Source: Micromonospora gifhornensis (GTDB taxonomy: Bacteria > Actinomycetota > Actinomycetes > Mycobacteriales > Micromonosporaceae). From it: 64,000 bases of DNA. Position numbers and translations under genes: made by a program. Shown here piece after piece: positions 50,551 to 60,436 of the stretch. The stretch is from contig NZ_BOPA01000015.1 in NCBI RefSeq assembly GCF_016863515.1, positions 1 to 64,000 of the forward strand, in the 5' to 3' direction. Position 1 is the stretch's first letter. The number at the start of each line of letters is the position of its first letter. The notes below the pieces were generated by a model. The model ran no database searches and was not told the origin of the DNA. It saw only the letters and a list, made by a program, of their open reading frames with translations.

Positions 50551-51536
50551 GCACGACCTCGCTGACCACCGGCCCGCGGTGGGCCCGGCTGCCCCGGCGT
50601 CACGTGCCGGTGCTTGTCACCCTCGCCCTGCTGCTGGTCATGTACGGCATCGGCGTGTCCCAGTACCGCGCCTTCTCCAACGTCCAGGTCATCTTCAACG
50701 TCTTCATCGACAACGGTTTCCTGCTCGTGGTCGCGGTCGGGATGACCTTCGTGATCCTCACCGGCGGCATCGACCTGTCGGTCGGCTCGGTGGTCGCGAT
50801 GACGGCGATGGTCTCGGCCTGGTTGCTCGAATCCGGCCTGCCGGCGTTGCCGGTGCTGATCATCGCGTTGCTCATCGGGCCGACCCTCGGGTTCCTGATG
50901 GGCTGTGCGATCCACTTCTTCGACATCCAACCGTTCATCGTGACACTTGCCGGGATGTTCTTCGCCCGGGGAATGTGCACGTTCATCAGTGACTCGTCGA
51001 TCCGGATCACCGACGGCTTCTGGACCACGATGGCGCAGTACCGGATCGGCGATCCCCGCGGCAACTTCGTCTCGGTCAGCGTCCTGATCGCCTTCGCCGT
51101 CGTGCTGATCGCCGCGTACGTGCTGGCGTACACCCGGTTGGGGCGCAACGTGTACGCCATCGGCGGCAACCCGCAGTCGGCGCTGTTGATGGGCCTGCCG
51201 GTGGGCCGTACCCGGATCGCGGTCTACACGATCAGCGGGCTCTGCTCGGCGATCGGCGGGATCCTGCTGTCGTTCTACACCCTGTCCGGAGCGCCGCTGA
51301 TCGCGGTCGGCATGGAACTCGACGTGATCGCGGCGGTGGTGATCGGCGGCACCGTGCTGACCGGTGGATCGGGCTACGTCTTCGGCACGGTGCTCGGTGT
51401 GCTGGTGCTCGGCGTGATCCAGACTCTGATCACCTTCGACGGCAGCCTCAACTCCTGGTGGACCAAGATCGTGATCGGAGGCCTGCTCTTCGCGTTCATC
51501 CTGTTCCAGCGCCTCATCGGCATCCGCTACAAGTGA
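50547..51536 (+). CDS. Sugar ABC transporter permease, YjfF-like
   Basis: 329 residues from GTG 50547 in a four-base overlap. [55 protein letters not shown] and GGTVLTGGSGYVFGTVLGVLVLGV are family signatures. Second half of the channel; araA follows 27 bases later. Confidence 0.92.
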   Translation: MSTTSLTTGPRWARLPRRHVPVLVTLALLLVMYGIGVSQYRAFSNVQVIFNVFIDNGFLLVVAVGMTFVILTGGIDLSVGSVVAMTAMVSAWLLESGLPALPVLIIALLIGPTLGFLMGCAIHFFDIQPFIVTLAGMFFARGMCTFISDSSIRITDGFWTTMAQYRIGDPRGNFVSVSVLIAFAVVLIAAYVLAYTRLGRNVYAIGGNPQSALLMGLPVGRTRIAVYTISGLCSAIGGILLSFYTLSGAPLIAVGMELDVIAAVVIGGTVLTGGSGYVFGTVLGVLVLGVIQTLITFDGSLNSWWTKIVIGGLLFAFILFQRLIGIRYK

Positions 51537-51563
51537 CCGCCCCTCTCGCGGAAGGCAACTCCC

Positions 51564-53066
51564 ATGGCAGCACAACCTGAACCCGAGGTCTGGTTCCTCA
51601 CCGGAAGCCAGGCGATGTACGGCGAGGACACCCTCCGGCAGGTGGCCGAGCAGTCCCGTCAGATCGCCGCCCTGCTCGACGATTCGCCGCACATCCCCGC
51701 CCGGGTGGTCTGGAAGCCGGTCCTGACCACAAGCGCCGACATCCTGAAGGTCTGTCAGGACGCCAGCGTGCAGGGGGCGGTCGGGGTCATCGCCTGGATG
51801 CACACCTTCTCGCCGGCGAAAATGTGGATCACCGGCCTGGACGCGCTGCGTACGCCGCTGCTGCACCTGCACACGCAGGCCAACGTCCAGCTGCCGTGGC
51901 ACGAGATCGACATGGACTTCATGAACCTCAACCAGGCCGCCCACGGCGACCGGGAGTTCGGGTTCATCCAGACCCGCCTGGGGGTGGCCCGCAAGACGGT
52001 CGCCGGGCACGTCACCGACCCGCGGGTGCTCTCCCGCGTCGGTGCCTGGACCCGGGCCGCGATCGGCTGGTCGGCGATGCGTTCGCTGCGCCTGGCCCGC
52101 TTCGGCGACAACATGCGCGACGTCGCGGTGACCGAGGGCGACAAGGTGGAGGCGGAGCTGCGCTTCGGCGTCTCGGTCAACACCTACGGCGTCAACGACC
52201 TGGTCACCGCCGTGGACGAGGTCGCCGAGGCGCAGATCGACGACCTGGTCAAGGAGTACGACGACACGTTCCGGGTCGCCGCCGAACTGCGCCCCGGCGG
52301 TGACCGACACGACTCGCTGCGGTACGCCGCCCGCATCGAACTCGGCCTGCGTACCTTCCTGGACGCCGGTGGCTTCCGCGCCTTCACCACGAACTTCGAG
52401 GACCTCGGCGGACTGCGGCAACTGCCCGGCATCGCGGTGCAGCGGCTGATGGCCGACGGGTACGGCTTCGGCGGCGAGGGGGACTGGAAGACCTCGGTGC
52501 TTGTGCACACCGTCAAGGCGATGGCGGTCGGGGCCGAGGGTGGCACCTCCTTCATGGAGGACTACACCTATGACCTCACGCCGGGCCAGGAGCTGATCCT
52601 CGGCGCGCACATGCTGGAGGTGTGCCCGACGATCGCCTCAGGCGTGCCGAACGTCGAGATCCACCCGCTGAGCATCGGCGGCCGGGAGGACCCGGTCCGG
52701 CTGGTCTTCGACGCCGAACCCGGCCCGGCGGTGGTGCTCGGTCTGGCCGACATGGGGGAGCGGTTCCGGCTGGTCGCCAATGAGGTCGACGTGGTGGCGC
52801 CGCCGCAGCCGCTGCCCAAGCTCCCGGTGGCCCGGGCCGTCTGGCAGCCCCGTCCGAGCCTGGCCGGCTCGGCCGAGGCGTGGATCACCGCGGGCGCGCC
52901 GCACCACACCGTCCTGTCCCAGGGCGTCGGGGTGGAGGAGCTGCACGACCTGGCCGAGATGGCCCGTACCGAACTGGTCGTCATCGACGCGGACACCGAG
53001 CCGCGCCGCTTCGCCAACGAACTGCGCTGGAACCAGGCGTACTACCGGCTCGCCCGGGGCTTCTGA
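51564..53066 (+). CDS. araA: L-arabinose isomerase AraA
   Basis: 500 residues. [67 protein letters not shown] and [20 protein letters not shown]...SFMEDYTY with its metal Glu/His ligands are diagnostic. Converts L-arabinose to L-ribulose. Last gene of the araBD-transporter-araA cluster. Confidence 0.97.
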   Translation: MAAQPEPEVWFLTGSQAMYGEDTLRQVAEQSRQIAALLDDSPHIPARVVWKPVLTTSADILKVCQDASVQGAVGVIAWMHTFSPAKMWITGLDALRTPLLHLHTQANVQLPWHEIDMDFMNLNQAAHGDREFGFIQTRLGVARKTVAGHVTDPRVLSRVGAWTRAAIGWSAMRSLRLARFGDNMRDVAVTEGDKVEAELRFGVSVNTYGVNDLVTAVDEVAEAQIDDLVKEYDDTFRVAAELRPGGDRHDSLRYAARIELGLRTFLDAGGFRAFTTNFEDLGGLRQLPGIAVQRLMADGYGFGGEGDWKTSVLVHTVKAMAVGAEGGTSFMEDYTYDLTPGQELILGAHMLEVCPTIASGVPNVEIHPLSIGGREDPVRLVFDAEPGPAVVLGLADMGERFRLVANEVDVVAPPQPLPKLPVARAVWQPRPSLAGSAEAWITAGAPHHTVLSQGVGVEELHDLAEMARTELVVIDADTEPRRFANELRWNQAYYRLARGF

Positions 53067-53079
53067 GCACGACCCTGCC

Positions 53080-53173
53080 GGCGTGACGGGTGGCACGCCC
53101 GTCACGCCGAGGCGGCAGCGCGCGTTTTCGCGGCTGCCTCGCCCCGGCCGGCCCGCCACCCACCGGCCGGGGC
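53080..53173. terminator. Cluster of three hairpins after araA
   Basis: 53080-53108 (11-base perfect stem GGCGTGACGGG), 53109-53140 (imperfect stem GAGGCGGCAGC with TTTT loop) and 53141-53173 (11-base stem GCCCCGGCCGG). Together they should block read-through to the GH43 gene. Confidence 0.75.
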
Positions 53174-53240
53174 ACCGCCCCGCCGGTGGCGGGTCCTCAC
53201 CTTCCCCTCCGCCGCCCGTTCGCGCGGCGGATGTTACGTC

Positions 53241-53378
53241 TTGACTAACGTCGTGTTATCGCTCACAGTCGATAGTGAAGACGGACGATATCTGTGGCTG
53301 TCCGGGCCGCTTCGCGTCTCTCCCAGCAAATGATCTCTTGTCATCCCTTGGGCACCGGGTGGCATGTTAGCGATCACA
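53241..53378 (+). promoter_or_regulatory. GH43 promoter with two LacI operators
   Basis: TTGACT (53241-53246), 17 bases, CACAGT (53264-53269). Operator TGTTATCGCTCACA (53254-53267) covers the -10; a second, TGTTAGCGATCACA (53365-53378), lies 111 bases downstream, inside the transcribed leader. Both match the regulon consensus. No gene occupies 53067-53458. Confidence 0.78.
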
Positions 53379-53458
53379 TGACTGGCCTGAGATCACCACG
53401 AGCTCGCCGCAGTGGAGACCGTCCCGCTCAGATGGCTCGTCATTGCTGAAGGAGGATC

Positions 53459-55564
53459 ATGGTTGCCATTGGCGAGGTCTCAGGACCCGCGCCGCGTAGG
53501 CGTGGGTGGTGGTCGCGGATGTGGGCCGCGGTGGCCGCGGCGGTGATGGTCGGCGGCACGCTGGTGGCGGTGGCCGCCACGCCGGCCTCGGCCGCGACGG
53601 TCGACACCAACGCGTGGTACGTGCTGGTCAACCGCAACAGCGGCAAGGCGCTCGACGTCTACAACCTGGCGACCAACGACGGGGCGCGGATCACCCAGTG
53701 GTCGCGTAACGACGGAAACCAGCAGCAGTGGCAGTTCGTCGACTCCGGCGGTGGCTACTACCGGCTCAAGTCGCGGCTGTCGGGCAAGGTGCTCGACGTC
53801 TACAACTTCTCCACCGCCAACGGTGCCTCGATCGTGCAGTGGTCCGACCACAACGGGACCAACCAGCAGTTCCGGCTGGCCGACTCGGCCGGTGGCTACG
53901 TACGGCTGATCAACCGGAACTCGAACCGGGTGATGGAGGTGCAGAACGCCTCGACCGCCGACGGCGGCAACATCGTCCAGTACGACGACTGGAACGGCGC
54001 CAACCAGCAGTGGCAGCTGGTCCGCATGGGCGACGGACCCACTCCGGGGCCGACGACCCCGCCGCCCACCGGTGGCAACTTCACAAACCCGGTGGTCTGG
54101 CAGGACTTCGCGGACGTCGAGGTGATCCGGGTCGGCGACGTCTACTACATGACCGCCTCGACGATGCACTACTCGCCCGGCGCGCCGATCCTGCGCTCCT
54201 GGGACCTGGTGAACTGGGAGTTCGCCGGGCACTCGGTGCCCCGGCTGGACTTCGGCACCAAGTACGACCTGCCCCCCGGGCAACAGGCGTACGTGGAGGG
54301 CATCTGGGCGTCGACCCTGAGCTACCGGCCGAGCAACCAGACGTACTACTGGGCCGGGTGCATCAACTTCGCCCAGACCCACATCTACACCGCCAAGGCC
54401 GTCGACGGCGATTGGACCCGGCACGCCACCCTGCCCTGCTACTACGACGCCGGCATGCTCATCGACGACAACGACACGATGTACGTCGCGTACGGCAACG
54501 GCACCATCAGCGTCGCGCAGCTCTCCGCCGACGGGCGCAGCCAGGTGCGCGCCCAGCAGGTCTACCAGACCCCGTCGAGCATCGGCACCCTGGAAGGCGC
54601 CCGGTTCTACAAGCGCAACGGGGCCTACTACATCTGGTTGACCCGCCCCGCCAACGGCCAGTACGTGCTGAAGTCCACGAACGGACCCTTCGGCCCGTAC
54701 GAGCAGCGGCAGGTGCTGCTCAACATGCAGGGCCCGATCTCCGGCGGTGGCGTACCCCACCAGGGCGGCCTGGTGCAGACCCCGAACGGCGCCTGGTACT
54801 ACATGGCCTTCACCGACGCGTACCCGGGCGGGCGGGTGCCGACTCTGGCCCCGATCAACTGGACCGCCGACGGCTGGCCGCAGGTGCAGACGGTCAACGG
54901 CGCCTGGGGCGTGAACTACCCCAACCCGTTGCCGCTGCGTCCGGTCAAGCCGCTCACCGGGGTGGACACCTTCGCCGGCACCACCCTCGGCCCACAGTGG
55001 GAGTGGAACCACAACCCGGACAACAGCCGGTGGTCGGTGAACAACGGCCTGCGGCTGCAGACCGCCTCGGTCACCAACGACCTCTACCAGGCCCGCAACA
55101 CGGTCACCCACCGCATCCAGGGGCCGACCTCGACGGCGACCGTCGAGCTCGACTACTCCACGATGCGCGACGGCGACCGTACCGGTCTGGCCATGCTGCG
55201 CGACGTCTCGGCCTGGATCGGGGTACGGCGTGACAACGGGCAGACCCGGGTGGTCATGACCAACGGGCTGAACATGAACAGCAACTGGGACACCACAAGC
55301 ACCGGCAGCGAGATCGCCAGCGCGGCGGTGTCCGGCGGGCGGATCTGGCTGCGGGCCAACGCCGACATCAGGCCCGGCTCCGGCCGGCAGGCCCGCTTCT
55401 CGTACAGCACCGACGGGGTCAACTTCGTCTCGTTGGGCAACGCCCTGACCCTCAACAACAACTGGACATTCTTCATGGGGTACCGGTTCGCCATCTTCAA
55501 CCACGCCACCCAGGCACTGGGCGGCGCGGTGACCGTGCGACGCTTCGAGCTGGCGACGCCCTGA
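53459..55564 (+). CDS. Secreted GH43 glycosidase with N-terminal CBM13
   Basis: 701 residues. Sec signal ending PASAA. Residues about 50-190 are a ricin-type lectin (CBM13) of three repeats (NSGKALDVYNLATNDGA and kin, each ending QQ-W/F). After a Pro-Thr linker the GH43 propeller begins NPVVWQDFADVEVIRVGDVYYM (catalytic base Asp), with LEGARFYKRNGAYYIW likely holding the acid Glu. The last 200 residues are a concanavalin-like GH43 C-domain. GH43 members act on arabinan or xylan side chains; arabinofuranosidase is likely by context. Confidence 0.9.
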   Translation: MVAIGEVSGPAPRRRGWWSRMWAAVAAAVMVGGTLVAVAATPASAATVDTNAWYVLVNRNSGKALDVYNLATNDGARITQWSRNDGNQQQWQFVDSGGGYYRLKSRLSGKVLDVYNFSTANGASIVQWSDHNGTNQQFRLADSAGGYVRLINRNSNRVMEVQNASTADGGNIVQYDDWNGANQQWQLVRMGDGPTPGPTTPPPTGGNFTNPVVWQDFADVEVIRVGDVYYMTASTMHYSPGAPILRSWDLVNWEFAGHSVPRLDFGTKYDLPPGQQAYVEGIWASTLSYRPSNQTYYWAGCINFAQTHIYTAKAVDGDWTRHATLPCYYDAGMLIDDNDTMYVAYGNGTISVAQLSADGRSQVRAQQVYQTPSSIGTLEGARFYKRNGAYYIWLTRPANGQYVLKSTNGPFGPYEQRQVLLNMQGPISGGGVPHQGGLVQTPNGAWYYMAFTDAYPGGRVPTLAPINWTADGWPQVQTVNGAWGVNYPNPLPLRPVKPLTGVDTFAGTTLGPQWEWNHNPDNSRWSVNNGLRLQTASVTNDLYQARNTVTHRIQGPTSTATVELDYSTMRDGDRTGLAMLRDVSAWIGVRRDNGQTRVVMTNGLNMNSNWDTTSTGSEIASAAVSGGRIWLRANADIRPGSGRQARFSYSTDGVNFVSLGNALTLNNNWTFFMGYRFAIFNHATQALGGAVTVRRFELATP

Positions 55565-56020
55565 CCTCGATCGTCAGGCGGCTCTCGAAGTGGGTCCGGC
55601 GTTCTCCTCCGGCAACGCCGACCACCGGGAACGAGGTCACCAGCCACCGGTGACCGGCGGGTGGCGCCCAGGCATGGGCGCCACCCGCACCACGCGCCGG
55701 TCCGGGCCGCAATTTCGCGGAATCGTGGCCCGGATCGCCGCGCGGCGAAAGGCGTGGAGCAGCGACGCGAAAAGCGTGGAGCAGCGACTTCGAATCACCC
55801 TTTAGCCGATCGGTGCTGATCGGAAAGACGGACATCCGTCAATCCGCGTCTGGCCTGTCGGCGTATGACGTCGTCGCTGTCGTAGACTGTGCGTGATCTA
55901 GCGAAAAGCCACCCCGGCTGGCACGGGCCGGCGTGGGCGTCGCGAGAGGGATCGTGAATCTGAGCCGCTCCGGTCAGTGTCGACGGGTCGCGGCGACCCA
56001 CGGGCATGCGGGAGTGTGAG
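55565..56020. other. Intergenic region with terminator hairpins and a 22-base tandem duplication
   Basis: No gene seen. A perfect 13-base stem hairpin at 55657-55688 (GCGGGTGGCGCCC) should end the GH43 transcript. Bases 55745-55766 and 55767-55788 are tandem 22-mers differing by one base (GCGAAAGGCGTGGAGC versus GCGAAAAGCGTGGAGC). Confidence 0.7.
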
Positions 56021-57031
56021 ATGGCCGTACGCGATCCTGCGATGACGGACGTGGCTCGCCTCGCTGGCGTCTCCCACCAGACGGTTTCGCGAGTGCTCAA
56101 CGGCCACCCGAACGTGCGGGAACAGACCCGGCTGCGGGTCCAGGCGGCAATAGCCGAGCTGGGCTACCGGCCGAACCGGGCGGCGCGTGCGCTGGTCACC
56201 GGTCGCTCTCAGGTGATCGGCGTGGTCGCGCAGAACACCACCCTCTACGGGCCGGCGTCACTGCTGGCCGCCTTGGAACAGACCGCCGCGGAGTCCGGCT
56301 TCGCGGTCAGTGTGGGCAGCGTCCGCGACCTCGATCACCGGTCCATCTCGGCGGTCGTCGAACGGCACCTGGCCCACCGGGTCGCCGGCATCGTGGTGAT
56401 CGCACCGGTGGAGTCGGCCGGTGAGGCGCTGGAGCGGCTGCCCAACGACGTACCGTTGGTCACCGTCGACGGTGATCCGCGCCGACCGATGCCGCTGGTG
56501 ACTGTCGACCAGGCAGCCGGTGCCCGAGCCGCGACCCAGCATCTGCTCGATGCCGGGCACCGTACGGTCTGGCACGTCTCCGGGCCGTCCGACTGGTTCG
56601 ACAGCGCGGGCCGCATCGAGGGCTGGCGGAGCGCCCTGCTCTCGGCGGGCGTCGAGGTCCCGCCGCTGGTGCCGGCGGACTGGTCGGCGGCGGCCGGCTA
56701 CCGGTGCGGGCAGATGCTCGCCCGGATGCCCGACGTGACAGCGGTCTTCACCGCCAACGACCATCTCGCGCTCGGGGTGCTGCGCGCCCTGCACGAGCAC
56801 GGCCGACGGGTGCCGGACGACATAAGCGTGGTCGGCTTCGACGACGTGCCGGAAGCGGCCTACTTCATCCCACCGCTGACCACCGTCCGACCGGACTTCG
56901 TCGCGGTGGCGCGGGCCAGCCTGGAGATGCTGCTGGCGCAGATCGAAACCGACAGCGGCGGCGCTCTCCGCGAAACCATCGCCCCCTCCCTCGTATCCCG
57001 CCAATCCGTAGCCCCCCCACCCCGCCGCTAA
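56021..57031 (+). CDS. LacI family regulator, probable arabinose regulon repressor
   Basis: About 336 residues from ATG 56021 (GGGAG upstream; ATG 56006 is an alternative). HTH MTDVARLAGVSHQTVSRVLNG, hinge RPNRAARALVTG, then sensor core with VGFDDVPEAAYFIPPLTTVRPDF. It lies among the secreted arabinosidases. The LacI-type palindromes before five transcription units around it make it the best candidate to bind them. Confidence 0.9.
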   Translation: MAVRDPAMTDVARLAGVSHQTVSRVLNGHPNVREQTRLRVQAAIAELGYRPNRAARALVTGRSQVIGVVAQNTTLYGPASLLAALEQTAAESGFAVSVGSVRDLDHRSISAVVERHLAHRVAGIVVIAPVESAGEALERLPNDVPLVTVDGDPRRPMPLVTVDQAAGARAATQHLLDAGHRTVWHVSGPSDWFDSAGRIEGWRSALLSAGVEVPPLVPADWSAAAGYRCGQMLARMPDVTAVFTANDHLALGVLRALHEHGRRVPDDISVVGFDDVPEAAYFIPPLTTVRPDFVAVARASLEMLLAQIETDSGGALRETIAPSLVSRQSVAPPPRR

Positions 57032-57050
57032 CCCGGCCCTCGCTCGGAGT

Positions 57051-57109
57051 GTTGATCAAGAGGTTTCGGTCAGAATCAGCTCGACATCCGACCAAAACCT
57101 CTTGATCAC
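57051..57109. repeat. Inverted repeat TGATCAAGAGGTTT, copy 1
   Basis: Arms GTTGATCAAGAGGTTTCGGTC (57051-57071) and its near complement (57090-57109) flank an 18-base loop. Sits 20 bases after the LacI stop. Confidence 0.8.
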
Positions 57110-57187
57110 CCACCCCCGGCGCGCCCCTGCGGCCTCAACCCGATCCCGGCCGGCTGGCCGGGTCGGTCCGCACCGCCGTCTGGAACG

Positions 57188-57246
57188 GTGATCAAGAGGT
57201 TTTGGTCGGGGAGCGCGTGGGATCAGACCGAAACTTCTTGATCAAC
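57188..57246. repeat. Inverted repeat TGATCAAGAGGTTT, copy 2
   Basis: Arms 57188-57207 and 57226-57246 match copy 1, but the element lies in the opposite orientation (its left arm equals the complement of copy 1's right arm) and has an unrelated loop. Confidence 0.8.
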
Positions 57247-57406
57247 GGGGTGGGGCGGGGTGGGAGAGCGTGGGGTTGGCTGAGGTGGTGTCGGCCCGGA
57301 CAGGTCGTCGGTCGTCGGGTGGCGGGAGTGGCTGACGTCCCGCAGTGCCCTGACAGACGGTGACCTCGAAGAGGAGTGTGCCCTTACTCCTGGCCAGAAG
57401 TTAGCA

Positions 57407-57420
57407 TGTTATCGATAACA
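57407..57420. promoter_or_regulatory. Orphan LacI operator TGTTATCGATAACA
   Basis: Perfect 14-base palindrome, identical to that at 30289, in a convergent intergenic region with no downstream gene start and no fitting -35. It may act as an auxiliary or decoy site. Confidence 0.7.
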
Positions 57421-57487
57421 TCATCAAGAGTGTCGATGGATTGACGACTGTGGGGGCGTTGCCTGCTGAGGGAACGGCTGCCGAGAA

Positions 57488-57530
57488 ACGCGTGTGGGGC
57501 CCGAGCGGGAGGCCCGGGCCGCACACGCGT
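57488..57530. terminator. Hairpin downstream of GH127
   Basis: ACGCGTGTG...CACACGCGT outer stem with an inner GGGCCCG/GCCCGGGCC stem. Probable terminator for the minus-strand GH127 gene. Confidence 0.65.
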
Positions 57531-57542
57531 CAGGCGATCAGC

Positions 57543-57612
57543 GTCAGCCGTCAGCCGTCAGCCGTCAGCCGTCAGCCGTCAGCCGTCAGCCGTCAGCCGT
57601 CAGCCGTCAGCG
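57543..57612. repeat. GTCAGCC heptamer tandem array
   Basis: Nine perfect GTCAGCC units (57543-57605) plus a variant GTCAGCG, then a degenerate tail. It ends about 30 bases from the GH127 stop codon. Probably a slippage-prone microsatellite. Confidence 0.9.
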
Positions 57613-57642
57613 ATCAGCGTCAGCCGATCAGTGGTGGGGTGG

Positions 57643-60384
57643 TCAGATGAAGCGCCAGCGGTGGTCGTTGGCGCCGTTGTCGTCCCAGATGACGATCTGG
57701 GTGCCCTGGCTCGACGAGGCGCCGAGTACGCCGAGCACCCGGCCGCCGTTGGCGGACTGGATCCGGAAGTAGCCGTTTGCGCCGTACCGTAGCCGCCACC
57801 GGTTGGCGGACGAGCCGTTGTCGGCCCACTGGACCACCCGGGCGCCGGCGGCGCTGCTGCCGTTCTCCACGCCCAGCACCTTGCCGCTGTTCGAGTTGCG
57901 CAGCCGCAGGTAGCCGCCGCTGTCCACGATCGCGGTCCAGAGGTGGTCGGCGGTGCCGGTGTCACCCCACTGGATGACCAGGCCGCCGTCGGCGGTGGAC
58001 ATGTTCTGCACGCCGAGCACCAGGCCGGTGGCCAGGTTCTGGATCCGGCGGGCACCGTTGGGGACGAACCGCCACTGGTTGTCGAGGGTGCCGTTGTCCG
58101 GGTCCTGCACCACGCGGGCGCCTTGCGCGGTCGAGCCGTTCAGGACGGCCAGCAGCTTGCCGCTGTTTCCGTTGCGGATCTTGTGCGAGCCGTCGCCGGC
58201 GTCCACGATCGTCCAGCGGTGGTCGGCGGTGCCGGTGTCCGACCATTGCAGGACCTGCGCGTTGTCGGCGGTGGACATGTTCTGTACGCCGAGCACCTTG
58301 CCGCTGTTGGCGTTGCGGAACCGCACCGCGCTGCCGTCGACGACCAGCTGCCAGTCGTGGTCGGCGGTGCCGTTGTCGGCCCACTGCAACGCCGGTGCGC
58401 CGTCGGCGGTGGACATGTTCTCGATCCCGAGCACCAGGCCGGTGGCGGCGTTCACCAGCCGGAACGTGGCCTGCACCGGGCCGGAGGAGCCGCCGCTGCT
58501 CCAGTAGACGGTGTAGTTGTGCCCGTGCGCGTCGTAGAACGGGAGCAGGTTGACCTGCGAGTTGTTGGCGGTGGCGGTGAAGGTGAGCGCCGTGCTGCTG
58601 GTGCGGGTGACCGAGGCGGTGGCCAGCGCGGGCAGCGCCGACAGCGCGGTGTTGCCGTAGTTGCCGGAGAGCACCGCCGGGCCGTAGGTGAGGGCGACGA
58701 CGCTCGGGTTGTCGTTCGTCGGCTCCACGACGACCCGCATCGGCAGCCGTACGGTCACCGTGTCGCCGGAGGTCCAGGTGCGGGTGACCGACGCGTACGT
58801 GCCGGGCGTGGTGGCGATGCTCTGCACGGTGCCGTTGACGCTGATGGTGGCGTCCTGCGTCCAGGCGGGGATGCGGATGCGCATCGTCCACGAGCCGCCC
58901 ACGGTGCCGGTGACGGTGAGCGTGCTGGTGTCGCTGGCCGGGTAGCTGGTCGACTGGGTGACGGTGATGCCGCGCTGCGACCAGTTCAGCACCGACGGCA
59001 TGAACAGGTTCACCGTCAGCGTGCTGCCGTTGTGGAAGTAGATCGAGTCCATCAGGGTGGTGTTGTTCTCCAGGCCGGTGCCCTGGCAGCACCAGAAGGA
59101 GTTGTAGTCCGTACTCCAGGTGCCGCCACCCCAGGCCGGTCCCACGCCGCGCCGTCCGCCCGGTTGCAGCGGGGTGAAGTAGGTGATGTGGCCGTGGTTG
59201 TCGGCCGGGTTCTGCGCGCCGATCAGGTGGTTGAGCAGGGCGCGTTCGTAGAAGTCGAAGTACGCGACCCGGTTCGGGTCGAGCAGCCACAGCTCGCGGG
59301 TCAGCTTGAGCATGTTGTACGTGTTGCAGTGTTCGCAGGTGTCGTTGCGCAGGTACCCGGAGATGGCGTTCGGGGCCCGGAAGTGTTCGGCCTGGCTATT
59401 GCCGCCGATGGCGTACGTGCGGGTGTTGACGGTCAGGTTCCAGGCGTTGCTGGCGATGTCGCGGTAGCGGGTGGTGCCGGTGGCCTTGAACTCGCGGGCC
59501 GCGCCGATCCACTTCGGGATCTGGGTGTTGGCGTGCAGCCCGTTGAGTTGGTCCTGGTTCGCCGCGAGGGGGTTGAACACGGCGGCGTGGTCGAAGCGCT
59601 GGGCGACGGTCAGCCAACGGGCGTCGCCGGTCTGCTGGTACAGGTCGGTCAGCACCGCGTTCATGCCGCCGAACTCGGTGCCGAGCATGGCCTGCATCTG
59701 TGCGGAGCTGAGCCGACCGGTACGCCAGTCGACCCACCCGGCCAACGCCAGCAGCACGTCCCGGGCCTGGTTGTTGCCGATGTGCCGCCACACGTCGAGC
59801 AGGCCGACGAGGGTCTTGTGGATGGTGTAGTACGGCACGTTGCCGTTGTTGAGGGTGCGGGCCTCCACGGCGGTGAAGTCCGACTCGGGGTAGCCGCAGA
59901 GGTAGCCGGGGTTGAAGCCGGCGGCGGCGTTGTTTGCCTGACACTTCGCCAGCTCGGCCACCATGTAGTTGGCTTTGTCCCGGCAGGTGGTGTCGCCGAG
60001 CACGGCCCACATGTGCGACCAGGCGGTCAGGAAGTGCCCCTGGGAGTGGGTGCGGAACGGGAAGCTGGGTGCCTCCCAACCACCGAGCGCCGCAGCACCG
60101 GCAGTGGACAGCCGGTGGTTGGCGCGGAAGTTGTAGAGCAGCCGGTTGACGTCGACGAAGCGCAGGTAGTTCAGGGTGCGGTTCTGGTTGTCCAGCCAGC
60201 GGCTGGCGGTCAGTCGCACCTGGCCCATGTCGAAGGCGTACGCGGCCACGCCGAGGTCGGGTCGGACCGGCGGGATCGCCGCGCTGGCGGTGCCGCCACG
60301 CAGCAGGGGACCGACGGCGGTGGCGAGGGCGGCCGCGCCGGCGGCCTGGAGCACGTGTCGACGGTTGAGGGACGGGTAGGGCAT
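57643..60384 (-). CDS. Secreted GH127 beta-L-arabinofuranosidase-like enzyme with six CBM13 repeats
   Basis: About 913 residues from ATG 60384 (GGGAGG site); the same frame stays open far upstream but that part is not coding. Twin-arginine signal NRRHVLQAAG. Catalytic features agree with GH127: E351-x-C353 and C432-C433 (Cys-Glu zinc-linked set, spaced as in the Bifidobacterium enzyme as I recall it). After the beta-domain, residues about 635-913 hold six 46-residue repeats of the type SGKVLGVQNMSTADNA...QWSD-GTADHRW, i.e. two CBM13 trefoils. Should release arabinofuranose from beta-linked glycans. Confidence 0.9.
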   Translation of the reverse strand: MPYPSLNRRHVLQAAGAAALATAVGPLLRGGTASAAIPPVRPDLGVAAYAFDMGQVRLTASRWLDNQNRTLNYLRFVDVNRLLYNFRANHRLSTAGAAALGGWEAPSFPFRTHSQGHFLTAWSHMWAVLGDTTCRDKANYMVAELAKCQANNAAAGFNPGYLCGYPESDFTAVEARTLNNGNVPYYTIHKTLVGLLDVWRHIGNNQARDVLLALAGWVDWRTGRLSSAQMQAMLGTEFGGMNAVLTDLYQQTGDARWLTVAQRFDHAAVFNPLAANQDQLNGLHANTQIPKWIGAAREFKATGTTRYRDIASNAWNLTVNTRTYAIGGNSQAEHFRAPNAISGYLRNDTCEHCNTYNMLKLTRELWLLDPNRVAYFDFYERALLNHLIGAQNPADNHGHITYFTPLQPGGRRGVGPAWGGGTWSTDYNSFWCCQGTGLENNTTLMDSIYFHNGSTLTVNLFMPSVLNWSQRGITVTQSTSYPASDTSTLTVTGTVGGSWTMRIRIPAWTQDATISVNGTVQSIATTPGTYASVTRTWTSGDTVTVRLPMRVVVEPTNDNPSVVALTYGPAVLSGNYGNTALSALPALATASVTRTSSTALTFTATANNSQVNLLPFYDAHGHNYTVYWSSGGSSGPVQATFRLVNAATGLVLGIENMSTADGAPALQWADNGTADHDWQLVVDGSAVRFRNANSGKVLGVQNMSTADNAQVLQWSDTGTADHRWTIVDAGDGSHKIRNGNSGKLLAVLNGSTAQGARVVQDPDNGTLDNQWRFVPNGARRIQNLATGLVLGVQNMSTADGGLVIQWGDTGTADHLWTAIVDSGGYLRLRNSNSGKVLGVENGSSAAGARVVQWADNGSSANRWRLRYGANGYFRIQSANGGRVLGVLGASSSQGTQIVIWDDNGANDHRWRFI

Positions 60385-60436
60385 CGCGGCCTCCCTGGTT
60401 GCGGGTGAGGGGTGGTGGTAGCGGCCTGATGGAGCG

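Noticed and set aside
57543..57612. CRISPR-like array
   Set aside because: Units are 7 bases without spacers; a simple tandem repeat.
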